The notes beneath the pieces were generated by a model that did not search any database, had not been told where the DNA came from, and was given only the letters and a program-made list of their open reading frames with translations. Source: Pseudohongiella sp. (GTDB taxonomy: Bacteria; Pseudomonadota; Gammaproteobacteria; Pseudomonadales; Pseudohongiellaceae). From it: DNA of 64,000 bases. How positions within the stretch are numbered: position 1 is the stretch's first letter; every line of letters starts with the position of its first letter. Shown piece by piece: positions 1-10,236 of the stretch. The position numbers and the translations under genes are program-made. Location: NCBI GenBank assembly GCA_030696315.1, contig JAUYSM010000073.1, positions 1 through 64,000 on the forward strand, written 5' to 3'.

Positions 1-1408
1 CGTGACGTGTGACCCCAAAGTTTTTTAACAGCATATCGCCGGGAAATAAGTTACCAGCCGCCAGTTGTTTGATGGCAGTACCGTACTCATCCATCACGCT
101 GCGCAATTGCTCAGGTGAACAATCCTGCACATACAGGTTCAACGGTGTCATCTTGCGCTCGACATAGCAGTGCTTGATGATCAGCGTGTTACCACGTTCC
201 TCCAGCAACGATGGCACTTCACGCCTGAGTTCATCCATCAATGCATCCGAGAATCGCCTGCGATCAAAGGCCAGATTATTAAACTCTTGTGTATCTGCCA
301 TGCGCCCACCACGTTCCCAGCGCTTCACCAACGCATAACAGTCACGCACTTTTTGACGCGTTGTGTCTTTAGGTGGAGTAAACCGTTCTTTGATCAGCTT
401 ATAGACATAGTCAAAATTGTTGCGGGTAAACACCAGCATGACCATGCCTTTGGTGCCAGCAGCCAACTCATATTTATCATCGCTGGCCAGCGTCATCTGC
501 ACTGCGCGCCGGTAGTACTCCGTCTTGCTGTGTTTGGGGAAACCGATTGCGCTGTACAGCTCAAAAATTTCTTTCTGCGGCATGATCGTTTTCAAGAACG
601 ATATGTATGCCGAGGGGGTAGACGCATCAACCATAAAATAGCTGCGCGAAAAGCTGAACAGGATGCTGATGTCATCCGCATCGTGTAACACAGTATCGAC
701 AAAAATAGCGCCTTGTTCGTTGTGCAAAACCGGCAGAACAAAGGGCAAACTCAGTTCTGCACAGACGACACGACCCACCAGATAGGCGGCCTTATTGCGG
801 AAAAAAAGGCTTTCCAGCAGTTCAACGTGGGCTGTGCTGGAACACCTTGCCAGCTTTGGGGAAAACACCGTCTCAATCACGTGTTTGATAAAACCGATAT
901 CGCGTTGTTTGTCTTCAAACGGGATGGTAAATCCGCCGCTATCCAGCACCCGTTCAATGGTTTTGTTGAGATCGCCGCACAAGGGTATGTGCACCAGAAC
1001 ATCGTCTTCCGGCAAAGCTACGATTTGCACGGCTGGCTGCATCACAAAGGCATGTGGATCCCGAATCTGCTCATGGGAAAACACAAAACAATACACAGAA
1101 TTAAAAAATGTCTGAGTGATCTCAAAATTGCGATGCCCTTGAATGAGCTGTGAATATTCGAGTTTTGCCTGTGCCCACAGTGCACGATCGGCAAGCGCCG
1201 GCCCGGTAATTTCGCCGGCACTGTCAGCTACATTGATCACTTTCTGTTTATACAGACTCAGACGCTGACGCATGGCGCGTTGTACGCCATGCCAGTCAGC
1301 GCGCTCGAAGCGGCCTTGCGCGCCATAGGTGATGTTTTTGTACTCGGCAAAAAAAGCGTCGAATCCATTCAGAATCGCTTTGGCGAGCCGGCGCGCGGTT
1401 CTTTGCAT
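1..1408 (-). CDS. aceK: Isocitrate dehydrogenase kinase/phosphatase, 3' part missing
   Basis: Reading the minus strand from ATG at 1408 gives 469 codons open to the window edge. AceK reversibly phosphorylates isocitrate dehydrogenase and so splits carbon between the TCA cycle and the glyoxylate shunt. Family-typical stretches are visible: KGMVMLVFT in the kinase N-lobe, then RMADTQEFNNLAF, and FPGDMLLKNFGVTRHG just before the edge. The catalytic-loop segment that normally follows lies outside the window. Family members are about 570-600 residues, so roughly 100-130 are missing. The gene begins 11 nt after the aceA stop with an AGGA-type ribosome site, so the two form an aceA-aceK operon. Identification is by recognised family motifs; no frameshift was seen. 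Confidence 0.95.
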   Translation of the reverse strand, partial: MQRTARRLAKAILNGFDAFFAEYKNITYGAQGRFERADWHGVQRAMRQRLSLYKQKVINVADSAGEITGPALADRALWAQAKLEYSQLIQGHRNFEITQTFFNSVYCFVFSHEQIRDPHAFVMQPAVQIVALPEDDVLVHIPLCGDLNKTIERVLDSGGFTIPFEDKQRDIGFIKHVIETVFSPKLARCSSTAHVELLESLFFRNKAAYLVGRVVCAELSLPFVLPVLHNEQGAIFVDTVLHDADDISILFSFSRSYFMVDASTPSAYISFLKTIMPQKEIFELYSAIGFPKHSKTEYYRRAVQMTLASDDKYELAAGTKGMVMLVFTRNNFDYVYKLIKERFTPPKDTTRQKVRDCYALVKRWERGGRMADTQEFNNLAFDRRRFSDALMDELRREVPSLLEERGNTLIIKHCYVERKMTPLNLYVQDCSPEQLRSVMDEYGTAIKQLAAGNLFPGDMLLKNFGVTRH

Positions 1409-1419
1409 GTCAATCCTGA

Positions 1420-2748
1420 TCAATGAAACTGCTGTTCCTCGGTGGAGCCAGTCAATGCCGTGACCGACGATTTTCCACCCTGAATCACCGTGGTGACATC
1501 GTCAAAATACCCGGTGCCAACTTCCTGCTGGTGCGACACAAAGGTATAACCTTTGGCGGCATCGGAAAACTCCTTCTCCTGCAGTTCCACATAAGCGGAC
1601 ATGTCTCGTCGGGCATAGTCGTAGGCGAGATTAAACATGCCGTTCCACATATTGTGAATACCCGCCAGAGTGATGAACTGGAACTTGTAGCCCATGGCGC
1701 TGAGTTCACGCTGGAACCTGGCAATGGTGGCATCATCCAGATTTTTCTTCCAGTTAAAGGACGGTGAACAGTTGTAGGATAACAACTGATCCGGGAATTG
1801 CTTTTTAATCGCCTCAGCAAACACTTTTGCCTCTTGCAGAGACGGTGTCGCCGTTTCGCACCACAACAAATCCGCATACGGGGCATAGGCCAGACCGCGG
1901 GCAATAGCCTGTTGGATGCCAGGGCGCGTGCGGTAAAAACCTTCAGGTGTGCGATCACCGATCACAAATGGTTTGTCGTAGGGGTCACAGTCCGAAGTAA
2001 TCAAGTCGGCGGCGTTGGCATCCGTGCGTGCAAGCACAATGGTGGCAACCCCTTCGACATCAGCAGCAAGTCGCGCCGACACCAGTTTTTGTATGGCTTC
2101 CTGGGTGGGTACCAGCACCTTACCACCCATGTGGCCACATTTTTTGACCGATGCCAGCTGGTCTTCAAAATGGACTCCGGCGGCGCCGTTACGAATCATG
2201 TTTTTCATCAGTTCATAGGCATTAAGGACGCCTCCAAACCCTGCTTCCGCGTCGGCCACAATCGGCGCAAAATAATCGATATAAGCGTCGTCGCCGGGGT
2301 TGAGCCCTTTTTTCCATTGAATCTGATCCGCGCGCTCAAAGGCATTGTTGATGCGTCTCACCACGGCTGGCACCGAATCAACCGCATAAAGCGATTGATC
2401 AGGGTACATGGTTTCCGAGGTGTTATTGTCGGCAGCAACCTGCCATCCGGACAAGTAAATGGCCTGCACGCCGGCCTTTACCTGTTGAACGGCTTGACCA
2501 CCCGTCAGAGCGCCCATGGCGTTGACAAAATCTTTGTCGGGACGGAAGGCGGGACGGCCACCGTTGTTGATCAGATGCCAGAGTTTGTCAGCACCCAGGC
2601 GAGCCAGGGTATTGTCGCGTTTGATGGATCCGCGCAATCTCACGACATCTTCCGCGCTGTAAGGGCGGGTCACACCCTGCCAGCGCGGGTTGTGCGCCCA
2701 GTCGTGTGTGATGTCGGCAATGTCCTTGTTGCGTTGGGCCTGGCTCAT
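1420..2748 (-). CDS. aceA: Isocitrate lyase
   Basis: Cleaves isocitrate to succinate and glyoxylate, the first step of the glyoxylate shunt, in the cytoplasm. The product is 442 residues, close to the 430-440 of proteobacterial enzymes. The active-site signature KKCGHMGGK carries the catalytic Cys, and the N-terminal [19 protein letters not shown] stretch is typical of the family. The ATG at 2748 follows GGAACCAGACT. It is cotranscribed with aceK (11-nt gap) and diverges from malate synthase G across 284 bp, so both shunt enzymes probably share a control region. Confidence 0.98.
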   Translation of the reverse strand: MSQAQRNKDIADITHDWAHNPRWQGVTRPYSAEDVVRLRGSIKRDNTLARLGADKLWHLINNGGRPAFRPDKDFVNAMGALTGGQAVQQVKAGVQAIYLSGWQVAADNNTSETMYPDQSLYAVDSVPAVVRRINNAFERADQIQWKKGLNPGDDAYIDYFAPIVADAEAGFGGVLNAYELMKNMIRNGAAGVHFEDQLASVKKCGHMGGKVLVPTQEAIQKLVSARLAADVEGVATIVLARTDANAADLITSDCDPYDKPFVIGDRTPEGFYRTRPGIQQAIARGLAYAPYADLLWCETATPSLQEAKVFAEAIKKQFPDQLLSYNCSPSFNWKKNLDDATIARFQRELSAMGYKFQFITLAGIHNMWNGMFNLAYDYARRDMSAYVELQEKEFSDAAKGYTFVSHQQEVGTGYFDDVTTVIQGGKSSVTALTGSTEEQQFH

Positions 2749-3032
2749 AGTCTGGTTCCTTTTTCGACGATATTTGGTAATACGATACTGTGGAAAATCA
2801 GCTAACAGCAGTTGTCAGCGGGGGCCAGACTAACGGGCGGGTTTTGATTTCTGAAATTTATTGTTTTTATCTTTGATATTTTTTAAATAAATATATGGGT
2901 TTGAGCTTGGTATTTTTATTGTGAATGGTTTGAATAGAAAATATAAATTTGAGGAATTTGATTTGGATTCATACCATGCCTGCCAGCCGGATATTTGAAT
3001 TTGGTCAGCCATCAATTTTTCCAGGAGGAAAC

Positions 3033-5246
3033 ATGAACACACCGCACACACAAACGCAGTACCAGCAGCTTGGTAAACTCCAGGTCGCCAGTGTGCTGTA
3101 TCAATTTGTGGAGCAGGAGTTATTGCCCGGCAGTGGTGTTCTGGCTGCGGATTTCTGGGCAGGCCTTGAGCAACTGGTGGCAGATTTTGCAGCAGTCAAC
3201 CACGAATTATTACAACAACGAGCAAACCTGCAGCAACAGATTGATCAATGGCATACACAGCATGCCAGGCAAGAATTGGATGCTGGGGCATACCGTGCGT
3301 TCCTCGAAGATATTGGATATCTACTGCCGGAACCGGCAGATTTTTCCATTACCACCCAGCAAGTGGATGACGAGATTGCTCTGCTGGCGGGCCCTCAGCT
3401 GGTGGTGCCGGTAATGAATGCCCGGTATGCATTGAATGCCGCCAATGCACGTTGGGGCAGTCTGTACGATGCCTTGTATGGCGGCGATGTGATTGTTGAT
3501 GACCATGTACAGCCGCGCAAAGCGGGGTATGACAAACGACGTGGTCAAAAAGTCATACAGTTTGGCCGTCGCTTTCTGGATGAGTTTTTCCCCTTGGGCA
3601 ATGGAGCATCGCACAACAAAACCAAGGCATACCGTGTGAGTGATGGCCAACTTCAGGTGGCATTGGAGCGTGGCGGTATCGTAAATCTCAGCAACCCCGA
3701 ACAGTTTGCAGGTTATACCGGCAATCCCGGCAGCCCCCGCAGTATTTTGCTAAAACATCGTGGCCTGCATGTTGAAATCTGCATAGATGGCAGCCACCCG
3801 ATTGGTCAACAAGACAAAGCAGGTGTGCGCGATATTGTGATGGAGGCCGCGTTGACCACCATCCAGGACTGTGAGGATTCGGTCGCTGCAGTGGATGCAG
3901 AGGACAAAGTACTGGTTTACCGGAACTGGCTGGGTTTGATGAAGGGTGACCTGACAGACACGTTTGCCAAGGGCGGTGGCATACACACCCGGGCGCTGGC
4001 TGCAGACCGCGAGTTTGTATCGCCGGATGGAAAACAAGTGCTGTTACCGGGTCGCAGTTTGATGCTGGTGCGCAATGTGGGTCACCTGATGTCTATCAAT
4101 GCGGTGCTGGATGAGCACGGGCAGCAAATCCCGGAAGGCATTCTGGATGCCCTGATGACCAGCGCGGCCGCCTTGCATGACCTCCGCAAACCCAACGCAC
4201 CGTCGCAAATGAGTCTGCGCAATTCAAGGACTGGCAGCATCTACATTGTCAAACCCAAAATGCATGGCCCTGCCGAGGTCGCGTTTACCTGCCAGGTATT
4301 TGCTGGCGTCGAGCGCGTTCTGGGGTTGCCAGTCAACACCCTCAAAATTGGCATCATGGACGAAGAACGCAGAACCTCCGTTAATCTCAAAGCCAGTATT
4401 TATGAAGCCCGCGAACGACTGATTTTTATCAATACTGGTTTTCTGGATCGTACCGGGGATGAGATTCATACCAGCATGCTGGCTGGTGCTTTTGTGCGCA
4501 AAGCGGACATGAAGTCCAGCCCTTGGATCAAAGCCTACGAGAACCGCAATGTGGCCATCGGGCTGGCATGTGGTTTGTCGGGACGCGCACAAATTGGCAA
4601 AGGCATGTGGGCGATGCCAGATGAAATGGGCGCCATGATGAAAGAAAAAATTGCACAGCTTTGTGCAGGCGCCAGTTGTGCCTGGGTGCCCTCGCCAACG
4701 GCCGCGACCTTACATGCCATGCATTACCACCGAGTCGATGTTGCCTGTGTGCAACGCCGACTGGCACAACAAGAGATGCTGCCATTGGATGATTTGCTGA
4801 CCTTACCTCTTGCGCCGCCGGGTTGCTGGAGTCCGGAACAGATTCAACAAGAGTTGGATAACAATAGCCAAGGCTTGCTGGGTTACGTGGTGCGCTGGAT
4901 TGATCAAGGCATTGGCTGTTCAAAGGTGCCCGATATTGCAGGCACCGGACTGATGGAAGATCGCGCCACCTTGCGTATCTCGAGTCAACATATTGGTAAT
5001 TGGTTGCATCATGGGATCTGCAGCATTGAGCAAGTACAGCAGACCTTGCGACGCATGGCGGTCATTGTTGATCAGCAAAATGCCGGCGACCCGCACTATC
5101 ACGCCATGTCGCCAGATTTTGAAAACAGCGTGGCATTTCAGGCAGCCTGTGATCTGGTATTCAAGGCTGAACTACAACCAAGTGGTTACACTGAACCACT
5201 TTTACACAGGCATCGTATTAAGCTCAAGACAGGCAGTAAGGCGTGA
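3033..5246 (+). CDS. glcB: Malate synthase G
   Basis: Condenses glyoxylate with acetyl-CoA to malate, the second shunt step. The 737-residue product matches the G isoform (about 720-730 residues) rather than the 530-residue A isoform. Typical stretches include [18 protein letters not shown] and [13 protein letters not shown], and [17 protein letters not shown] around the active site. I start at ATG 3033 because AGGAGGAA lies 3023-3030; an upstream in-frame ATG at 2949 has no ribosome site and would add 28 residues foreign to the family. The region between aceA and this gene (2749-3032) is strongly AT-rich at 2840-2970, consistent with a divergent promoter region; I could not assign a specific regulator site. 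Confidence 0.97.
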   Translation: MNTPHTQTQYQQLGKLQVASVLYQFVEQELLPGSGVLAADFWAGLEQLVADFAAVNHELLQQRANLQQQIDQWHTQHARQELDAGAYRAFLEDIGYLLPEPADFSITTQQVDDEIALLAGPQLVVPVMNARYALNAANARWGSLYDALYGGDVIVDDHVQPRKAGYDKRRGQKVIQFGRRFLDEFFPLGNGASHNKTKAYRVSDGQLQVALERGGIVNLSNPEQFAGYTGNPGSPRSILLKHRGLHVEICIDGSHPIGQQDKAGVRDIVMEAALTTIQDCEDSVAAVDAEDKVLVYRNWLGLMKGDLTDTFAKGGGIHTRALAADREFVSPDGKQVLLPGRSLMLVRNVGHLMSINAVLDEHGQQIPEGILDALMTSAAALHDLRKPNAPSQMSLRNSRTGSIYIVKPKMHGPAEVAFTCQVFAGVERVLGLPVNTLKIGIMDEERRTSVNLKASIYEARERLIFINTGFLDRTGDEIHTSMLAGAFVRKADMKSSPWIKAYENRNVAIGLACGLSGRAQIGKGMWAMPDEMGAMMKEKIAQLCAGASCAWVPSPTAATLHAMHYHRVDVACVQRRLAQQEMLPLDDLLTLPLAPPGCWSPEQIQQELDNNSQGLLGYVVRWIDQGIGCSKVPDIAGTGLMEDRATLRISSQHIGNWLHHGICSIEQVQQTLRRMAVIVDQQNAGDPHYHAMSPDFENSVAFQAACDLVFKAELQPSGYTEPLLHRHRIKLKTGSKA

Positions 5247-5304
5247 CTGGTAAGGGAGCCAGTCTGGTTTTTGGTGAGCAAGGTATGACGAGTTAGACGG
5301 TTTG

Positions 5305-5331
5305 GCCCGGCCCATGGTCGGGCTTTTTTTT
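5305..5331 (+). terminator. Rho-independent terminator after glcB
   Basis: GCCCG at 5305-5309 pairs with CGGGC at 5319-5323 around a 9-nt loop and is followed directly by eight T residues (5324-5331). It sits about 60 nt after the glcB stop, on the same strand. Confidence 0.85.
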
Positions 5332-5447
5332 ATCCCGAAACTGCAAAAAAGCCTTATTTGTCATGGAAGTGTCTTTAATCCTTAATCCCACTGTCATCGA
5401 GGCTGCGTACACTGCAATTCCATCAAATGAGACTCTGGAGCATCTTG

Positions 5448-6269
5448 ATGGCAAACATAACGCACTACCGAACAGTTTTCCTGTCAGATATTCATCTCGG
5501 GGACGCGGATTGCAAAGCAGATTTTCTGCTGGATTTTCTGGATCACAGTCGCATCGATACCTTGTACCTGATCGGGGACATCATCGATATGTGGGCCATG
5601 AGCCGTCAGTTTTGCTGGCCTGAATCTCACAACAAACTCCTGCATCGGTTTATGCAAATGCCCGCGGCCGGCACCCGGGTGATTTATCTGCCGGGTAATC
5701 ATGACGAACCTGCCCAGCGTTACGATGGTATGGCGTTGGGTTCCATCGAAATTCATCGCGAGTACATTCACACACTGGCCAATGGCAAAAAATTGTTGCT
5801 GATGCACGGCGATCAGTTTGATCAGGAAGTGTGTTTTGGTCCTCTGCATGCATGGATTGGTGATAAAGCCTATCGGGCGTTGATGTTTGTGAATCGATGG
5901 TACAACCGCTATCGCGTCTGGCGCGGATATGACTACTGGTCATTGGCCGGTTTTCTGAAAAGTCATGTCAGGGGCGCTGCCGAGGCCATTACGCGTTATC
6001 GTGAAATTGGCTGTGCCTATGCACGCGAACGCGGTCTGGATGGCATTGTGTGTGGACACATTCACCACCCGGAAGTCACCACCGTCGGCGGTACGCTGTA
6101 TTGCAACGATGGCGACTGGGTAGAAAACTGCTCAGCCTTAACTGAAGATCGCCGGGGAAATTTGCAGCTGATCTTCTGGACGGCCATCAGGCAATCCATT
6201 GATTCGGATTTGACTCCTCAGGGTGCCCGCGTGCACAACTTGCGTGATCTGGGCGCTCGTGCAGCCTGA
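5448..6269 (+). CDS. LpxH-like metallophosphoesterase (UDP-2,3-diacylglucosamine diphosphatase family)
   Basis: A 273-residue calcineurin-type phosphoesterase. The metal-binding blocks appear in order: FLSDIHLGD, GDIIDMW, GNHDE, HGDQFD and GHIHHPE. The overall arrangement matches the COG2908/LpxH-like group, which hydrolyses the pyrophosphate of UDP-diacylglucosamine in lipid A synthesis. Many members of this group stand apart from canonical LpxH and are linked to envelope glycolipid loci, so the exact substrate is open. Start at ATG 5448 is chosen because CTGGAG lies 7 nt upstream; an ATG at 5427 has none. It is monocistronic between the glcB terminator and a hairpin at 6312. Confidence 0.85.
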   Translation: MANITHYRTVFLSDIHLGDADCKADFLLDFLDHSRIDTLYLIGDIIDMWAMSRQFCWPESHNKLLHRFMQMPAAGTRVIYLPGNHDEPAQRYDGMALGSIEIHREYIHTLANGKKLLLMHGDQFDQEVCFGPLHAWIGDKAYRALMFVNRWYNRYRVWRGYDYWSLAGFLKSHVRGAAEAITRYREIGCAYARERGLDGIVCGHIHHPEVTTVGGTLYCNDGDWVENCSALTEDRRGNLQLIFWTAIRQSIDSDLTPQGARVHNLRDLGARAA

Positions 6270-6311
6270 TGACTGCCGGGCTTTAACAGGTAAAAATGGC
6301 ATCGCCTGCTA

Positions 6312-6334
6312 GCCCCTGTGCAGTAAACAGGGGC
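6312..6334 (+). terminator. Hairpin after the phosphoesterase gene
   Basis: GCCCCTGT (6312-6319) and ACAGGGGC (6327-6334) form a perfect 8-bp stem with a 7-nt loop about 45 nt after the stop. There is no T run, so it is a weak or rho-assisted terminator at best. Confidence 0.5.
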
Positions 6335-6337
6335 ATA

Positions 6338-6359
6338 ATCAGCGCAATCTATCGCTGAT
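6338..6359. promoter_or_regulatory. Inverted repeat before the LysR gene, possible autoregulatory site
   Basis: ATCAGCG (6338-6344) and CGCTGAT (6353-6359) are exact inverted arms with an 8-nt spacer, ending 17 nt before the LysR start codon. LysR proteins bind partial dyads and usually repress their own gene, so this is a candidate operator; that assignment is inference. Confidence 0.4.
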
Positions 6360-6376
6360 GCAGAACCATTTTCTTT

Positions 6377-7324
6377 ATGAATCTTTCCCGCATTGATCTC
6401 AATTTGCTGGTGTATCTGGACGTATTGCTGCGGGAAAAAAATGTCACACGTGCTGCAGAGCAACTTGGCATCACCCAGCCGGCGCTCAGCAATGGCCTGC
6501 GCCGCCTGCGCGAGTTGTTTCATGATCCTTTACTGGTGCGCACCAGCGCGGGCATGACCCCCACCGAAAGAGCCGCTGAACTCCAGCCGATGGTCAGACA
6601 GATTCTGTCGGCGATTGAACAGACGGTGATGCCAACATCAGAATTTGAACCTGAAAAAAGCCAGCGCACTTTTCGCATCATGGCCAGCGACTATGCCGAA
6701 ACAACACTGCTAGCGCCCTTGGTGGCGGCATTGCGTGTGGAGGCACCACAGATATGTCTGGATGTGCTGACACCCAGCGATGTCAGTTTCCATGATCTGG
6801 AGCAAGGTAAAGTCGACATGGCCATCAACCGTTTTGATCGACTGCCGCAGGCGTTTTATCAGGCCAGCTTGTGGCACGACAGCTTCTCCTGCCTGTTGAG
6901 CGCCAATAATCCGCTCAGCCATCAGTTTGATCTGGATGGATATCTGGCTTCAGCGCACATCTGGGTCAGCAAAACCGGTATTGGTATTGGCCGGGGAATG
7001 AGCCAGCGTGACGGTCAGCGCATGGGATGGGTCGATGAAGCGCTGGCGGAACTTGGGTTGCAGCGTCATATCCGGGTGTTTACCCGTCATTATCAAGTGG
7101 CAGCCTATTTGGCCGCGCAGCCAGACCTGGTGGCGACCTTGCCGTCACAAATGGCAAAGCTGTTTGCTGATGACCCCAGGCTCTGTGTGCGCAAGCCGCC
7201 ATTCATGATTATTCCGATTGAGCTGCAAATGGCATGGAGTCCTTTGTTGCAACATGATGGTGGCCATGCCTGGATGCGCCGACGCATCATCGAGTTGGCG
7301 CGTGATGTGGTTGGCCGGCATTAA
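6377..7324 (+). CDS. LysR-family transcriptional regulator
   Basis: A 315-residue LysR protein. An N-terminal winged helix-turn-helix spans about residues 4-62, with the diagnostic NVTRAAEQLGITQPALSNGL and LRRLRELFHDPLLVRT. A type 2 periplasmic-binding-fold effector domain follows to the end. The N-terminal sequence (RIDLNLLVYLDVLLREKNVTRAA) resembles the NodD/LinR-like branch, but the inducer cannot be told. It is followed 70 nt later by udk on the same strand, so it may control the nucleoside genes; the inverted repeat just upstream suggests self-control. Confidence 0.9.
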   Translation: MNLSRIDLNLLVYLDVLLREKNVTRAAEQLGITQPALSNGLRRLRELFHDPLLVRTSAGMTPTERAAELQPMVRQILSAIEQTVMPTSEFEPEKSQRTFRIMASDYAETTLLAPLVAALRVEAPQICLDVLTPSDVSFHDLEQGKVDMAINRFDRLPQAFYQASLWHDSFSCLLSANNPLSHQFDLDGYLASAHIWVSKTGIGIGRGMSQRDGQRMGWVDEALAELGLQRHIRVFTRHYQVAAYLAAQPDLVATLPSQMAKLFADDPRLCVRKPPFMIIPIELQMAWSPLLQHDGGHAWMRRRIIELARDVVGRH

Positions 7325-7394
7325 AAAGTCATCGATAGGTAGTGCTCTCAAAACACTAAATTGGTGATAATCTCGCGTTTAACCAGAACAGAAG

Positions 7395-8051
7395 GTGCCA
7401 CGTTTGCCAAACCAGTCTGAAATCGCAACAACCATCATTGCCATTGCTGGCGCTTCAGCCTCAGGAAAGAGCCTGTTTGCTTCCACCGTCTATCACGAAC
7501 TGGTGGCAGAGCTGGGTGGTGACCGTATTGCCATTGTTTCGGAAGACGCCTATTACCGCGATCAAAGTCATCTGCCTTTCAGTCAGCGGGTACTGACCAA
7601 CTATGATCACCCCTCTGCGTTTGAACACTCTTTGCTGGCCTCGCATTTACATACATTGAGGCAGGGTGGCGCGATTGATATGCCACAGTACAGTTATAAA
7701 CAGCACACCCGTCAGGAAAAAACTATCCGGGTGTCTGGCGCCAGAGTTGTGCTGGTTGAAGGGATTTTGCTGCTCACGGATAAGCGTCTGCGCGAGAACT
7801 TTGATATCAGTGTTTTTATGGATACCCCGCTCGATATCTGTCTGTTGCGACGTATCAAGCGTGATATTGAAGATCGTGGACGCAGCCTGCATTCAGTTGT
7901 TGAGCAGTATGAAACCACGGTGAGACCTGCGTATTTCGAATTTATTGAACCGTCGCGGCAATATGCCGATCTGGTGGTGACCCGAGGCGGTCAAAACCAG
8001 ATTGCAATTGATGTGATCAAAGCCAACATTCGCCAGTTAATGGCCAGATAG
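7395..8051 (+). CDS. udk: Uridine kinase
   Basis: Phosphorylates uridine and cytidine to UMP and CMP in pyrimidine salvage. The 218-residue product carries the P-loop GASASGKS near the N terminus, then SEDAYYRD, the family-typical YDHPSAF, and [11 protein letters not shown] at 7395 is the longest start, but TTG at 7404 is better placed behind AAGG (8-nt spacing) and would give 215 residues. It is followed after 17 nt by a CNT-type nucleoside transporter, which fits a salvage operon. Confidence 0.93.
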   Translation: MPRLPNQSEIATTIIAIAGASASGKSLFASTVYHELVAELGGDRIAIVSEDAYYRDQSHLPFSQRVLTNYDHPSAFEHSLLASHLHTLRQGGAIDMPQYSYKQHTRQEKTIRVSGARVVLVEGILLLTDKRLRENFDISVFMDTPLDICLLRRIKRDIEDRGRSLHSVVEQYETTVRPAYFEFIEPSRQYADLVVTRGGQNQIAIDVIKANIRQLMAR

Positions 8052-8068
8052 TTTATCGGTTGCACTTT

Positions 8069-9277
8069 ATGATGGGTCTTGTCGGCATGGCATTTCTGTT
8101 GCTGGTGGCATTTGCTGCCTCCAGCAATAAACGGCGTATAAACTGGCGTACAGTGAGTATTGCGTTTGCGTTACAGGTGTTTCTGGGTGCATTTGTCATC
8201 TACCTGCCGTTTGGGCAACAGGTGCTGTATCAGATCACTCAGGTTGTATCCAAGGTAATCAGTTTTGCGAACGATGGTATCGTGTTTGTGTTTGGTGAGA
8301 TTGGCAATTTTTCGCAGGGGTTTATCTTTGCGGTGCACGTACTGACCGTCATTGTGTTTTTCTCGTCGCTGATCGCAGTGCTTTATCATCTGGGTATCAT
8401 GACCTGGGTTATCCGCGTGATTGGTGGTGGTTTGCAAAAACTGTTAGGCACCAGTCGTCCTGAGTCCATGTCAGCGGCAGCCAATATTTTTGTGGGCCAA
8501 ACTGAAGCGCCGCTGGTTGTCAGACCATTTATTCCGACCATGACCCGCTCAGAGCTGTTTGCTGTGATGGTGGGCGGATTATCCTCCATTGCGGGGTCGG
8601 TGCTCGCTGGTTATGCGGGGCTGGGTGTTGAGTTGAAGTACCTGATTGCCGCCAGTTTTATGGCCGCCCCCGGCGGTTTTCTGATGGCAAAAATGCTGTT
8701 GCCAGAAACGGAAACCGCTAAAAATGATCTGACGGAAATTGTGAATGCGCAGCCACATACCAATGTGATTGATGCCGCCGCTGCCGGCGCGTCCAGCGGT
8801 ATGCAACTGGCCCTGAACGTCGGCGCGATGGTGCTGGCCTTTGTGGGATTGATTGCGTTGGTGAACGGCATTATTGGTGGCATTGGCGGCCTGATTGGTA
8901 TCGAAGGGCTTACCCTGCAATTGATTTTTGGTTACCTGTTCCAGCCACTGGCGTTTCTGCTGGGGGTTTCCTGGGATGAGGCGCGACTGGCGGGCAGCTT
9001 TATTGGTCAAAAGTTGGTGATTAACGAATTTGTGGCCTATCTCGACTATGTCACCGTCAAAGAGCAGCTCAGTGCGCAGACACAAATTATTGTCACCATT
9101 GCGCTATGCGGTTTTGCCAACTTTTCATCGGTCGCCATCTTGCTGGGCGGTCTGGGTGGCATGGCTCCGGAGCGTCGCGGAGATATCGCCGAGCTTGGTA
9201 TGAAGGCCTTGCTGGCGGCGACGCTGGCTAATTTGATGAGCGCTGCAATTGCAGGGTTCTTTTTCTCCTTGATTTGA
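8069..9277 (+). CDS. Concentrative nucleoside transporter (NupC/CNT family)
   Basis: An inner-membrane cation-coupled nucleoside importer of about 402 residues, the normal length for bacterial CNT proteins. It has many hydrophobic helices and the conserved [15 protein letters not shown] nucleoside/ion-binding stretch. Further CNT blocks are [15 protein letters not shown] and [15 protein letters not shown]. Starts are crowded (TTG 8060, ATG 8069, ATG 8072) with no strong ribosome site; I chose ATG 8069. It lies between udk and an oxygenase gene, with short gaps on both sides. Confidence 0.93.
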   Translation: MMGLVGMAFLLLVAFAASSNKRRINWRTVSIAFALQVFLGAFVIYLPFGQQVLYQITQVVSKVISFANDGIVFVFGEIGNFSQGFIFAVHVLTVIVFFSSLIAVLYHLGIMTWVIRVIGGGLQKLLGTSRPESMSAAANIFVGQTEAPLVVRPFIPTMTRSELFAVMVGGLSSIAGSVLAGYAGLGVELKYLIAASFMAAPGGFLMAKMLLPETETAKNDLTEIVNAQPHTNVIDAAAAGASSGMQLALNVGAMVLAFVGLIALVNGIIGGIGGLIGIEGLTLQLIFGYLFQPLAFLLGVSWDEARLAGSFIGQKLVINEFVAYLDYVTVKEQLSAQTQIIVTIALCGFANFSSVAILLGGLGGMAPERRGDIAELGMKALLAATLANLMSAAIAGFFFSLI

Positions 9278-9288
9278 GGTCAGTCACC

Positions 9289-10236
9289 ATGTCAGCGCAC
9301 GTTCCTGATCTTGATATTGGTCGTCTGGATACAGACACGGATGCATTTGTGGCTGAGCTTGGGCGCGCGTATACCGAGTTTGGATTTTGCGGCATTCGCG
9401 GTCATGGCATCAGCAGCAAAACGGTTGAGGATTGTTACGCGGCGATCAAAGCGTTTTTTGCCTTACCTCATGAGGTCAAACAAAAATATCATGGCGCGGG
9501 TCTGGGCGGAGCCCGAGGTTACACGGGTTTTGGTATCGAAAAAGCCAAAGACAGCCAGCATCCCGATTTGAAAGAGTTCTGGCATGTCGGACTCGAGACT
9601 GGCAATCCTGCACCGCATCCGTGTTTATACCCGAATATCTGGCCAAGCGAGGTGCCGGACTTTGAACGTGCCACCTATACCCTCTACACAGAATTACTAA
9701 TGCTGGGCAGCCGGGTGCTTGAAGCGCTGGCGCTGTTTTTGGGTATGCCGCGCGATTATTTTGCGGACAAAATCCAGTATGGAAATTCGATATTACGGCC
9801 TATCCACTATCCGCCCGTCACTAACACGGGATCAGGCTCTATCCGCGCCGGTCAACATGAAGATATCAATCTGATCACGCTGCTGGTCGGCTCGCATGAA
9901 GCAGGCCTTGAGATTTTGCGTCGTGATGGTTCGTGGTTGCCAGTGACCACACAACGGAGCGAAATCCTGGTCAATATTGGCGACATGCTGCAACGCCTCA
10001 GCAATCATGTGCTGCCTTCAACAACCCACCGCGTGGTCAATCCTGTTGGCTTCGCATCCGGGCAAGCGCGTTATTCCATCCCGTTTTTTTTGCACCCCAA
10101 TCCCGATTTTTTGATCAAAACACTGCCTACCTGTATCAGCGAAGACAGGCCAAACCAGTATCCAGATGCCATCACTGCCAATGACTACCTGTTGCAGCGC
10201 CTGGCAGAGATCGGGCTGCTCAAAAAAGCAAATTAA
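9289..10236 (+). CDS. 2-oxoglutarate/Fe(II) oxygenase, isopenicillin N synthase-like
   Basis: A 315-residue non-haem iron oxygenase with the DIOX_N plus 2OG-FeII_Oxy layout. The iron triad is visible as H190-x-D192 (GQHEDINLITLLVG) and H247 (STTHRVVNP). R261 in ARYSIPFF is the expected 2-oxoglutarate anchor. ATG 9289 is preceded by GAGG overlapping the transporter's stop, so translation is probably coupled and the gene belongs to the udk-transporter operon. The family includes fungal thymine 7-hydroxylase and nucleoside hydroxylases. A pyrimidine base or nucleoside substrate is therefore a reasonable but unproven guess; other small-molecule hydroxylations are equally possible. Confidence 0.85.
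   Translation: MSAHVPDLDIGRLDTDTDAFVAELGRAYTEFGFCGIRGHGISSKTVEDCYAAIKAFFALPHEVKQKYHGAGLGGARGYTGFGIEKAKDSQHPDLKEFWHVGLETGNPAPHPCLYPNIWPSEVPDFERATYTLYTELLMLGSRVLEALALFLGMPRDYFADKIQYGNSILRPIHYPPVTNTGSGSIRAGQHEDINLITLLVGSHEAGLEILRRDGSWLPVTTQRSEILVNIGDMLQRLSNHVLPSTTHRVVNPVGFASGQARYSIPFFLHPNPDFLIKTLPTCISEDRPNQYPDAITANDYLLQRLAEIGLLKKAN

Noticed and set aside
713..1153. Plus-strand open frame opposite aceK
   Set aside because: The minus strand here encodes recognisable AceK sequence; the plus frame has no family features and no ribosome site.
2949..3032. N-terminal extension of malate synthase G
   Set aside because: No ribosome site and no homology to the family; a strong AGGAGGAA favours ATG 3033.
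2830..3051. Minus-strand 73-codon frame in the aceA-glcB gap
   Set aside because: Very AT-rich, Lys/Asn/Phe-biased, overlaps the glcB ribosome site and start, and shows no family features.
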